From positions 1-43,049 of the forward strand of contig JAGWBF010000002.1 of the NCBI GenBank assembly GCA_021296025.1: DNA of 43,049 nt, given 5' to 3'. This document shows, piece after piece, positions 7,984 through 15,075 of the stretch (positions are counted from its first letter, which is position 1; every line of letters begins with the position of its first letter). The translations under genes and the position numbers were made by a program. This stretch comes from Dehalococcoidia bacterium (GTDB lineage: Bacteria; Chloroflexota; Dehalococcoidia; Lucifugimonadales; JAGWBF01). The notes under the pieces are model-generated. The model was not told the DNA's origin. It saw nothing but the letters and a program-made list of their open reading frames with translations, and did no database searches.

Positions 7984-8958
7984 ATGACAGCATCGCGGGA
8001 AATAAAGGAACCAGGCAGGGGTCGTATAAGGGTACAGGTCCCTGCCACAACTGCGAACCTGGGGCCGGGCTTCGATTGCCTGGGAATGGCCCTGGATATC
8101 TGGAACCAGGTTGAAGTGGAACTCTCGAGCGCGCCCCTGGTCAGGGTGGATGGGAAGGGCGGAACGGACCTGCCCTCGGGGCCTCAGAACCTGGTGTACC
8201 GGAGCATTGTTCACCTTCTGGAACACGTTGGAGTGGAGCCTCCTCCCCTATCCGTAGCCTGTACAAACAACATCCCTCTGAAGCGGGGCTTGGGTAGCAG
8301 CGCAGCGGCTATCGTGGGAGGCCTGACCGCTGGAAACCGGTTGGTCCCTATCTTGTCAGGAGGCAGAGTGCAGTCCCTTTCCCCTGAGGAGGTACTGCAG
8401 CTTGCAGTTGCAATCGAAGGGCATCCCGACAACGTTGCTCCCGCTCTCATGGGGGGCATGGTGCTGGTGGTGCAGGGAAACGATGGCCTATTAACGTCCG
8501 CCGTTCCCGTGCCCGAAGACCTCCGGGCAGTGCTGTACATTCCCGATTTGACTATTGCCACGGAGGATGCCCGTTCGGTGCTGCCCGAGGGCATTGCCTG
8601 GGAGGATGCTGTGTTCAACATGGGCAGGACGGCTCTCTTGGTGAATGCCATGAACACCGGCCGCCTGGAAGATCTGAGTACAGCAACCGAAGACAAACTG
8701 CACCAGCCCTACAGGAGGCAGCTGTTTCCTGCCATGAAAGTTATTTTCGAAGGAGCTATGAAGGGAGGGGCCCTGGGGGTCTTCCTATCAGGCAGCGGCC
8801 CCACTATTCTGGCGTTGCGCCATGGCCGTGAGGTCACGGTGGCCTATGAAATGGCAGAAGCGGCCCGGCAGGCGTCGGTGCCGGGAGAGGTGAAGGTAAC
8901 CCGCCCAGTCTCAACGGGGACCATCTGTTCCTGGCATGAGGAAGCAGGGGCTGGTTGA
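7984..8958 (+). CDS. thrB: Homoserine kinase
   Basis: 324 residues from ATG at 7984. GHMP-kinase signature: RVQVPATTANLGPGFDCLGMAL near the N terminus and the ATP loop PLKRGLGSSAAA at residues 98-109, with a C-terminal GVFLSGSGPTILAL. It phosphorylates homoserine with ATP to O-phosphohomoserine in threonine synthesis. Length is normal for the family. Aspartokinase follows 66 bp downstream, placing the first and fourth steps of the aspartate-to-threonine route together. Confidence 0.95.
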   Translation: MTASREIKEPGRGRIRVQVPATTANLGPGFDCLGMALDIWNQVEVELSSAPLVRVDGKGGTDLPSGPQNLVYRSIVHLLEHVGVEPPPLSVACTNNIPLKRGLGSSAAAIVGGLTAGNRLVPILSGGRVQSLSPEEVLQLAVAIEGHPDNVAPALMGGMVLVVQGNDGLLTSAVPVPEDLRAVLYIPDLTIATEDARSVLPEGIAWEDAVFNMGRTALLVNAMNTGRLEDLSTATEDKLHQPYRRQLFPAMKVIFEGAMKGGALGVFLSGSGPTILALRHGREVTVAYEMAEAARQASVPGEVKVTRPVSTGTICSWHEEAGAG

Positions 8959-9024
8959 ATGACCAGTCCTTGTGATTGACCTGGCGTACCCTAGCAGAGG
9001 GACGGGGGCAATCTCAGGACATAA

Positions 9025-10254
9025 GTGAGACCGATGGAACTTGTCGTTCAAAAATATGGAGGCAGCTCGGTTGCCAACGCTGACCTGATCAGGAACGTGG
9101 CCCAGCGCATTTGCCAGACTAGCAAGGGTGGCGCGCAGGTCGTTGCCGTAGTATCTGCAATGGGTGACACCACCGAGGATCTGATCGCCCTGGCCAAGAA
9201 GGTCGCCGGAAGCCCGGATGTCCGTGAGCTGGACCTGCTGCTGTCAACGGGTGAGCTGGTCTCTTCCACCCTGCTGGCTATGGCAATACGTTCCCTTGGT
9301 CACGAAGCCATTAGCCTCAGTGGTTTCCAGGCAGGAATTCGCACAGATTCCAGGTACGGCAAAGCCAGGATATCCGCAGTGGAAACGGAGCGAATAAAAG
9401 AGGAGATGGACAAAGGCCGCCTGGTCGTTGTGGCGGGGTTCCAGGGCATCACCGAAGATATGGATGTCACGACTCTGGGGCGGGGAGGTTCGGATACGAC
9501 TGCCGTTGCCTTGGCGGCCGCCCTGGAAGCCCAAAGGTGCGAGATCTATACTGACGTGGATGGCATCTACACGGCGGACCCCCAGGTGGTTCCCGGCGCC
9601 AGGAAGTTGGAACGAATAGACTACGAGGAGATGCTGGAGCTGGCCAGCTACGGGGCCAAGATGCACCCACGGTCCATCGAGCTGGGCTCGGTCTATAATG
9701 TACCCATCTACGTCGCATCCAGCTTCAGCGAGACCTCCGGGACCCTCATTGAAAAGGGGATTGCATCCGCTATGGAACAACGGGTTAAGGTCACAGGTAT
9801 CCCCTATGATAGGAACGTTGCGAGGATTACACTCCGAAGAGTGCCCGACCATCCGGGGATCGCAGCCGCGCTGTTCGAACCCTTGTCAAACGAAGGCATC
9901 AGTGTGGACACCATCGTCCAGAATTCGGGCTCCGACAAGCTGACGGACCTCAGCTTCACCCTCGCTCGCACCGAGCTGGAGAGGGCCCTGGAGATCGTGG
10001 CCCCAGTAGCTGAGAGCGTCGGGGCTGAAGAGGTCACCTCCGATGCAACTCTAAGCAAGGTGAGCATTATCGGCTCTGGTATGCAGCACGCGCCCGGCTA
10101 CGCTTCGCGCATGTTTCGCGCCCTGGCTGAGAACAACATTAACATAGAGATGATCACAACCTCGGAGATTCGCATAACCTGCATCGTGCCCGAGTCGGTT
10201 GTTCACGAGGCGACACGGGTGCTCCACGACGCTTTCGAGCTGGACCAAGGATAA
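9025..10254 (+). CDS. lysC: Aspartokinase with C-terminal ACT domains
   Basis: 409 residues from GTG at 9025 (AGGA at 9016-9019, five bases upstream); ATG at 9034 is an alternative. The kinase domain starts with QKYGGSSVAN and contains LLLSTGELVSSTLLA, FQGITEDMDVTTLGRGGSDTTAVALA and MHPRSIE. Two ACT repeats follow from about residue 265 (VARITLRRVPDHPGIAAALFEPL; VSIIGSGMQHAPGYASRMFRALAENNINIEMITTS), the usual site of lysine or threonine feedback. It makes L-4-aspartyl phosphate, the entry to the Lys/Thr/Met pathway. Confidence 0.96.
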   Translation: MRPMELVVQKYGGSSVANADLIRNVAQRICQTSKGGAQVVAVVSAMGDTTEDLIALAKKVAGSPDVRELDLLLSTGELVSSTLLAMAIRSLGHEAISLSGFQAGIRTDSRYGKARISAVETERIKEEMDKGRLVVVAGFQGITEDMDVTTLGRGGSDTTAVALAAALEAQRCEIYTDVDGIYTADPQVVPGARKLERIDYEEMLELASYGAKMHPRSIELGSVYNVPIYVASSFSETSGTLIEKGIASAMEQRVKVTGIPYDRNVARITLRRVPDHPGIAAALFEPLSNEGISVDTIVQNSGSDKLTDLSFTLARTELERALEIVAPVAESVGAEEVTSDATLSKVSIIGSGMQHAPGYASRMFRALAENNINIEMITTSEIRITCIVPESVVHEATRVLHDAFELDQG

Positions 10255-10311
10255 CCGGATAGCCCACTCCGACTGATCATATCCTCTCGGGCCTCCTTCC
10301 CTACCTCTTCG

Positions 10312-11067
10312 ATGTCAACGACAAATTCAACCAGACCAGAACCCGCTCCTTTCCTGTCGGTGGTGATTCCAGCTTTCAACGAGGGGGGCAGGATCGCGGA
10401 CACCCTCCAGAAGGCCATTGACTACCTTGGTACCCAGGAATACACCTGGGACGTTCTAGTGGTAGATGATGGAAGCACGGACGACACAGCCCAGGTGGTA
10501 GGAGAGTTTTCTGTCGCCGACCCCCGCGTACGGCTGCTGTCCGTCGCTCATGGAGGGAAGGGATGGGCAGTGCGTCACGGTATGCTGCAGGCCGGCGGAG
10601 AGTTCCGTTTTCTGTGCGATGCCGACCTGTCCATGCCCATAGAACAGGCATCCAGGTATCTGCCACCTGCCCAGGAGGAGTACGATATCGCTATCGGTTC
10701 CCGGGAGATCCCCGGTGCCCGGAGGGTCGGAGAACCATCGCGCAGACATCTCATGGGACGCGTGTTCAATGGGCTGGTCAGGTTGGCGGCCCTTCCTGGA
10801 ATAAGCGATACACAATGCGGATTCAAGTGCTTTCGCGGTTCCGTTGTCGAAGGGTTGTTCGGCTCCCAGATGCTTTCGGGATTCGCTTTCGATGTAGAGC
10901 TGCTTTTCTTGGCTCGCAGGCAAAGTCTGAGCATCGTCGAAGTGCCGATAGATTGGTACTACCGTTCGCTCAGCAGGGTACGGCCCTTCCGGGATTCCCT
11001 TGCCATGGCACTAGACATAATAAAGATTCGTTGGAACCATTTACTCGGAAGGTACCGACGGCGGTAA
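10312..11067 (+). CDS. GT2 glycosyltransferase, dolichyl-phosphate glucosyltransferase-like
   Basis: 251 residues from ATG at 10312; no strong ribosome site is visible. A GT-A fold of the ALG5/polyprenyl-phosphate glucosyltransferase kind: SVVIPAFNEGGRI at 16-28, VVDDGSTDDT at 50-59, GGKGWAVRHGM at 81-91, metal-binding DAD at 103-105, and DTQCGFKCF at 166-174. No C-terminal membrane segments, so it is a cytoplasmic or peripheral enzyme. Such enzymes load a sugar on a polyprenyl phosphate for later transfer by membrane glycosyltransferases, possibly like the one at 40461. It follows lysC by 57 bp. Confidence 0.9.
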   Translation: MSTTNSTRPEPAPFLSVVIPAFNEGGRIADTLQKAIDYLGTQEYTWDVLVVDDGSTDDTAQVVGEFSVADPRVRLLSVAHGGKGWAVRHGMLQAGGEFRFLCDADLSMPIEQASRYLPPAQEEYDIAIGSREIPGARRVGEPSRRHLMGRVFNGLVRLAALPGISDTQCGFKCFRGSVVEGLFGSQMLSGFAFDVELLFLARRQSLSIVEVPIDWYYRSLSRVRPFRDSLAMALDIIKIRWNHLLGRYRRR

Positions 11068-11165
11068 GGTGGTCGGGGGTATCAGGGAACATAGGGGGAC
11101 AGGCAAGGCGGGCCTATATGCTGGACTTGTTGATAAAACTGGACATAAAGTCAGTGCAGATATGC

Positions 11166-11194
11166 TTGACCGAGGCAATTTTTTGTTGTATCCA
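11166..11194 (+). promoter_or_regulatory. Candidate promoter for TPR protein gene
   Basis: TTGACC at 11166-11171 and TATCCA at 11189-11194, spacing 17, in the 183-bp gap before the gene starting at 11251. The -10 is imperfect. Confidence 0.4.
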
Positions 11195-11250
11195 GTTACG
11201 AAACACTTCTGGCAGCCATATCTTGCTAAGGAAGGAAGTATAACTTAACC

Positions 11251-12207
11251 TTGAACATCGGCGGTTACGACCTCCACGGCACGACCAACCTGGAGATCGG
11301 CATAAGAATGGAATCCGACAGGACAGAAGAAAAGTCCAAGCTCAAGAAAGAAAAAGGGAAGGAAGCCATCGCCCTCGCTTTGAAGGGCGAGTGGGAGGGC
11401 GCGGTCCAGACCAACCAGGACATCCTCCAGGCCTTCCCCGATGATGTAGAAGCCCTAAACCGTTTGGGAAAGGCCTTCATGGAGCTGGGCCTCTACAACG
11501 CCGCTAAGGGGGCATTCGCAAATGCGGTTGCCTTCTCCCCTCATAACACCATTGCAAAAAAGCATCTGGAGCGGTTGGCCCACCTCCAGGACTCCTCACC
11601 CCAACCGAAGCCAAGCAAGGTTGTAACTCCCAATCTCCTCATAGAAGAGAGCGGAAAGTCGGGGGTTACTGTACTTTGTAAGCTGGCCGATGACGTCGTC
11701 CTTGCCAAAATGGCGGCCGGTGATGGGGTTAACTTGAGGATCGTCGAACGCTCTCTGGTGATCGAAAACTGCCAGGGCCAGTACGTTGGACAGGTGGAAC
11801 CCAAGCTTGCTCTACGGCTCATGCGCCTAATGGAGGCGGGCAATAAGTACGAAGCTGCGGTCATCAGTGTTGACCGCCAAGATGCGTCCATAGTGATCTG
11901 GGAAACCTATCATAACCCTAACAACGGAACGTCCTGTTCCTTCCCCGGACGGCCAAAGGCGGGACAGTCTGCCCAGGTAAAGGATGCCCTGCTTCGTTAT
12001 GACATCGACAGCGAACTGGAAGAAGAGGAAGAGGAGATAGCGGCTGAGTGGAAGGTCGGCTATCCCGGGAACTCCGGCTTAGCGGAAACGGAAGAGCCGA
12101 TGGAGTTGACCTACGCGCCCCGCGAGAATGATTCGGAAGCCGACGAGGACGACAGCTATCCTTCGTTCACAGGCCATGGGCCAAGATCAGCTCCTGGTCC
12201 GTTGTAA
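11251..12207 (+). CDS. TPR-repeat protein with HIRAN-like middle domain
   Basis: 318 residues from TTG at 11251 (AGGAAGGAAG at 11229-11238); ATG at 11308 (residue 20) is a plausible alternative start. After a charged segment (EEKSKLKKEKGKE), residues about 35-102 form two TPR-like units (ALKGEWEGAVQTNQDILQAFPDDVEALNRLG; AFMELGLYNAAKGAFANAVAFSPHN). Residues about 160-225 (NLRIVERSLVIENCQGQYVGQVEP, MRLMEAGNKYEAAVISV) recall HIRAN domains, which have a GxV strand followed by a helix and a second strand; this is tentative. The C-terminal third is acidic and low-complexity (ELEEEEEEIAAE) and probably disordered. Function is unknown. Its 3' end overlaps the convergent SDR gene by 41 bp. Confidence 0.75.
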   Translation: MNIGGYDLHGTTNLEIGIRMESDRTEEKSKLKKEKGKEAIALALKGEWEGAVQTNQDILQAFPDDVEALNRLGKAFMELGLYNAAKGAFANAVAFSPHNTIAKKHLERLAHLQDSSPQPKPSKVVTPNLLIEESGKSGVTVLCKLADDVVLAKMAAGDGVNLRIVERSLVIENCQGQYVGQVEPKLALRLMRLMEAGNKYEAAVISVDRQDASIVIWETYHNPNNGTSCSFPGRPKAGQSAQVKDALLRYDIDSELEEEEEEIAAEWKVGYPGNSGLAETEEPMELTYAPRENDSEADEDDSYPSFTGHGPRSAPGPL

Positions 12208-12961
12208 CAGCTCCCGTTACCCCCGATGCATCCTGGCGGGCCAGGAACACAACCGCCTTGACCAAGGACTCCGGCGTGACCCACAGCGAGTAGTCAGCGT
12301 CGGGCCGTTGAAACTGGAACCCCTCGGTCAGAACCGGACGGGAAGGCTTAACCGCATTTACCGCGATGTTGTGTCGACCCATCTCGGCAGCCAGTCCCCG
12401 GCTCAGCCTCTCCAGTGCGGACTTGGACACCCCATAAGCCTGTCCCACTATGGTCGGAGGTGCCTCAGGGTCTGTCGCGAAAGCGGTGGATGTGAGCTGG
12501 TCCGCTCCAAGGCTGGACAGGTTGACGATGCTTCCCCATCCCTGGTCGATCATTGATGGGAGCACGGCCCTGGAGAATAGGAAAGGGCCTCGCAGGTTTA
12601 CGGCTATCACCAAGTCCCATAGTTTGACGGGCAACTCCAGGAAGGGGTCGTAGGTACCCACGGCGGCATTGTTTATCAGGATGTCCACCCTCCCCAAGGC
12701 TTCCATGGTCTTGCTTACAGTCTCTTCAATGCTCTCCTCGTCCCTAACGTCGCACCTGACCGGCAATGCGCTCAGGCCCATAGCCTTGATCTCGTCGGCG
12801 GTCTCGACTATGGTCCCGGGCAGTCTTCGTTGCTGCTCGCTGCGGGCGGCAACTACAACGTGGACGCCCTGCTTCGCCAGGGCAACGGCAACTCCTTTGC
12901 CGATGCCCCTGCTGGCGCCCGTCACTATGGCAACCTTACCTTCGAGATCGATGCTGGAAAT
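12167..12961 (-). CDS. SDR-family oxidoreductase with apparent ATT start codon
   Basis: 264 residues if started at ATT 12961-12959. A short-chain dehydrogenase: NAD(P)-binding TGASRGIG near residue 13, NNAAVGTYD, catalytic Ser in NLSSLGA, and YGVSK. The conserved opening strand SSIDLEGKVAIVTG is encoded in frame, but no ATG, GTG or TTG lies between it and an upstream in-frame TAG; the first GTG (12925) would cut inside the nucleotide-binding strand. A perfect AAGGAG (12969-12974, minus strand) sits seven bases before the ATT, which would give the normal SDR N terminus. It lies 33 bp downstream of the DsbA-like selenoprotein, so co-transcription is likely. Substrate unknown. Confidence 0.88.
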   Translation of the reverse strand: MSSIDLEGKVAIVTGASRGIGKGVAVALAKQGVHVVVAARSEQQRRLPGTIVETADEIKAMGLSALPVRCDVRDEESIEETVSKTMEALGRVDILINNAAVGTYDPFLELPVKLWDLVIAVNLRGPFLFSRAVLPSMIDQGWGSIVNLSSLGADQLTSTAFATDPEAPPTIVGQAYGVSKSALERLSRGLAAEMGRHNIAVNAVKPSRPVLTEGFQFQRPDADYSLWVTPESLVKAVVFLARQDASGVTGAVTTDQELILAHGL

Positions 12962-12994
12962 AAGATGACTCCTTGTTTTGTCGGGCTGGAAACC

Positions 12995-13630
12995 CTAAGT
13001 GGGTATCTGGTACGTCTCCCGGGCCCTGGCCATCGCCAGTTTGAAGACATCATAGGGCTGAGCGCCCGTGAACATCTGGTTGCCTATGAGGAAAGCCGGG
13101 ACTCCGCGGATGCCCAGGTCCATGGCTTCCTGGAACTGGGACATCACCCTGTCTCGATAGTATCCTGACTCCAGCCTCTGGGACATCTCGGCCCAGTTCA
13201 GACCCGATCTTTCGGCCACCTCCTGGATGACATCCAGGTCTCCCAGATTCTGCTGGTCCTCCCAGTAAGCCTTGTACAGGGCATGGTGAAACTCTTCGTA
13301 AGCACCCTGTTCCAGGGCATACTCGGTGGCTTCCAGGGAGTACATAGAGTTGGGGGTTATGGGGGAGCGCCGCATGGTAAGCCCGGCTTCCTCCGCGTAG
13401 GTCCGCAGGGGCTCGCTAAGTTGGCCGTCTTCCTCGCCCTCCCGAGGTTGGCGCGGAGCACCCTCTTTGGGGGTCTCGGGATGCAGCAGGTAGGGCCTGA
13501 TGTCCAATGTGATGTTGTAATCTTCCTTGAGCTTTTCGATCCGAGACAGACCGATATAGCACCAGGGTCAAACGTAGTCGTACCAGACCGTGACTGGCAT
13601 GGGAGTGAGGGCATCGCCATTTGTTGTCAT
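12995..13630 (-). CDS. DsbA/FrnE-like thiol oxidoreductase with in-frame UGA (probable selenocysteine)
   Basis: 211 residues from ATG at 13630 (strong GGAGG site), or from the ATG at 13600. The frame runs MPVTVWYDYV, then TGA at 13570-13568, then PWCYIGLSRIEKL and on to a normal stop at 12995. FrnE/DsbA-family proteins have DxxCPWCyiG here, so the UGA replaces the first cysteine of the CPWC active site, giving UPWC. Downstream family features are intact: FHHALYKAYWEDQQNLGD, and cis-Pro loop GVPAFLIGNQMFTGAQP. Conventional ORF calling would miss the first 41 codons and start at a TTG. A 7-bp hairpin with G first in its loop follows the UGA at bacterial SECIS distance. Alternative: a nonsense mutation. 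No sel genes lie in this window. Confidence 0.85.
13536..13554 (-). promoter_or_regulatory. Candidate bacterial SECIS element in the DsbA-like mRNA
   Basis: Counting from the U of UGA as 1, nucleotides 17-23 (UCGGUCU) pair with 29-35 (GGAUCGA): seven pairs including two G-U. The five-base loop GUCUC begins with G24, about 20 nt after the UGA. This fits the general bacterial SECIS pattern (short stem, small apical loop with G at its start, located within about 16-37 nt). The GGUCUG stretch also occurs at a similar place in the E. coli fdhF element (from memory). Confidence 0.6.
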
Positions 13631-13671
13631 TGCCCCTCCTTTTGCTCCGCTCCCGGGGAGAAGTAGGGGCC

Positions 13672-13677
13672 ATGATA
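13672..13677 (-). promoter_or_regulatory. Extended -10 promoter element for the DsbA-SDR operon
   Basis: On the minus strand TGCTATCAT gives a TATCAT -10 hexamer with an upstream TGn extension. The -35 region is poor. It lies 42 bp upstream of the ATG at 13630. Confidence 0.45.
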
Positions 13678-13734
13678 GCATGTTTGCCCCATGGGGGCCA
13701 TGTTCCGGGCCGGGAGCAGCTGGTGATCGTGAAG

Positions 13735-13763
13735 TTGTGCTAGTCAAGGCGAATCTGTAGAAT
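13735..13763 (+). promoter_or_regulatory. Promoter for the CoA-transferase/crotonase operon
   Basis: TTGTGC at 13735-13740 and TAGAAT at 13758-13763, spacing 17, on the plus strand. Transcription would start near 13770, giving a leader of about 105 nt. Confidence 0.55.
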
Positions 13764-13835
13764 GCTGGTGCCCACCGGGGCATGGGGCCAAGGGTCTCGT
13801 GCTCCCTTGCGCGAGCCCAGGGCACAACACACACA

Positions 13836-13852
13836 GGTCCGTCTATCGGACC
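13836..13852 (+). repeat. Small perfect hairpin in the CoA-transferase leader
   Basis: GGTCCG and CGGACC (six pairs) around the loop TCTAT, ending 14 nt before the AGGAG ribosome site at 13867. No poly-T follows, so it is not a terminator; it could modulate translation or stability. Confidence 0.45.
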
Positions 13853-13875
13853 TTCCACTACCAGTTAGGAGAGGC

Positions 13876-15072
13876 ATGCCGGGATTCCTCGAAGGGGTCC
13901 GCGTGGTGGACCTGACCCACTACATTTCAGGACCTTACTGCACCCGACTGATGGCTACCATGGGCGCCGACGTCATTAAGGTAGAGAGGCCCGGCACAGG
14001 CGACCCGGCCCGGCAGATCGGGCCCTTTCCGCCGGCTCGAGAGGACAACCCGGAAGCCAGCGCGACCTTCATGTACTTGAACTGCTCGAAGAAGAGCATT
14101 ACTTTGAACCTGAAGGCGGAACAAGGCAGGGAGGTACTTCTCCGCCTGGTCGATTCCGCCGATATACTGGTCGAGAATTTCGCTCCTCGCGTACTGCCCT
14201 CCCTGGGGTTGAGTTACGAGGTCCTTTCCGCAAGAAACCCGGGGCTGGTAATGACGTCAATCTCAAATTTTGGGCAGAGCGGACCTTACCGGGATTGGAA
14301 AGCCGTGGAGTTAAACCTGTACGGCCTGGGAGGGCTGATGAATATCACTGGGGAGCCGGACCGACCTCCCCTTCGGGAGGGCGCTCCCCTGGCCCAGCTG
14401 GGCGCGGGCCAGAACGCCTTCGTGGCGTCCATGACTGCCCTGTACCATGCAGAGAACACTGGTATGGGGCAGTGGACCGATATATCCATTGCAGAGTACA
14501 CCACCAACATCCTCGAGAATGCCCTGATGCAGTACAGCTATTCCGGTCGGGAGTTCGAACGGGCCGGAAATCGCGGGTATGGTCGGGCTGCCTGGGGCAT
14601 ATACCCTTGCAAGGACGGGTACGTGGGCGTCATAGCAGGCCCGGACCATCGCTGGCCTGCGGTGGCCGAGATTATGGAGCGGGAGGAGCTGGCGGACGAA
14701 CGCTTTCGCACCAGGCTCGGCAGGTTGTCTAATGCCGACGAGGTCGATGCGCTTATGCTCCCATGGCTGCTGGACCACGATAAAGCGGATATCTTCCGGA
14801 TGGGCCAGGAGCGGGGGCTGGGCTTCGCCTATGTCGCCACCCTCCAGGACATCCAGGAGATGGACCAGCTCAACGCCCGAGACTACTACCTGGACCTGGA
14901 CCATCCCGTCGGGGGAGCCTACAAGTATCCGGGTCCGCCGGCCAGGCCCAGCGAAGAGACCTGGGAGTTTCGGCGGGCACCCCTGCTGGGGGAACATAAC
15001 CGGGATGTGATGGGAGACCTTGGATTCAGCGATGCCGATATAAGTGATCTAGCTGAAGCGGGGATACTCTAG
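13876..15072 (+). CDS. CaiB/BaiF-family CoA-transferase, subunit lacking the catalytic Asp
   Basis: 398 residues from ATG at 13876 with AGGAGAGG just upstream; the open frame begins earlier but without homology. Class III CoA-transferase: MPGFLEGVRVVDLTHYISGPYCTRLMATMGADVIKVERP, NLKAEQGREVLLRLV, and SISNFGQSGPYRD. Where formyl-CoA transferase has the catalytic Asp in LGDSNTG, this protein reads LAQLGAG with Gln174. The C-terminal part is complete (AGPDHRWP, GEHNRDVMGDLG). It is followed after 3 bp by a second CaiB-like gene that keeps the Asp, suggesting a heteromeric transferase with one active subunit type. Substrate unknown. Confidence 0.9.
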   Translation: MPGFLEGVRVVDLTHYISGPYCTRLMATMGADVIKVERPGTGDPARQIGPFPPAREDNPEASATFMYLNCSKKSITLNLKAEQGREVLLRLVDSADILVENFAPRVLPSLGLSYEVLSARNPGLVMTSISNFGQSGPYRDWKAVELNLYGLGGLMNITGEPDRPPLREGAPLAQLGAGQNAFVASMTALYHAENTGMGQWTDISIAEYTTNILENALMQYSYSGREFERAGNRGYGRAAWGIYPCKDGYVGVIAGPDHRWPAVAEIMEREELADERFRTRLGRLSNADEVDALMLPWLLDHDKADIFRMGQERGLGFAYVATLQDIQEMDQLNARDYYLDLDHPVGGAYKYPGPPARPSEETWEFRRAPLLGEHNRDVMGDLGFSDADISDLAEAGIL

Positions 15073-15075
15073 GCG

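Noticed and set aside
12995..13507. DsbA-like gene starting at TTG 13507 as an ordinary short protein
   Set aside because: This would omit the thioredoxin-fold first strand and the active site, which are encoded in frame just upstream across the UGA.
13568..13570. UGA read as Trp or Gly through an alternative genetic code
   Set aside because: Other genes here end at TGA (thrB, rplK, the second CoA-transferase) and normal TGG/GGN codons are used.
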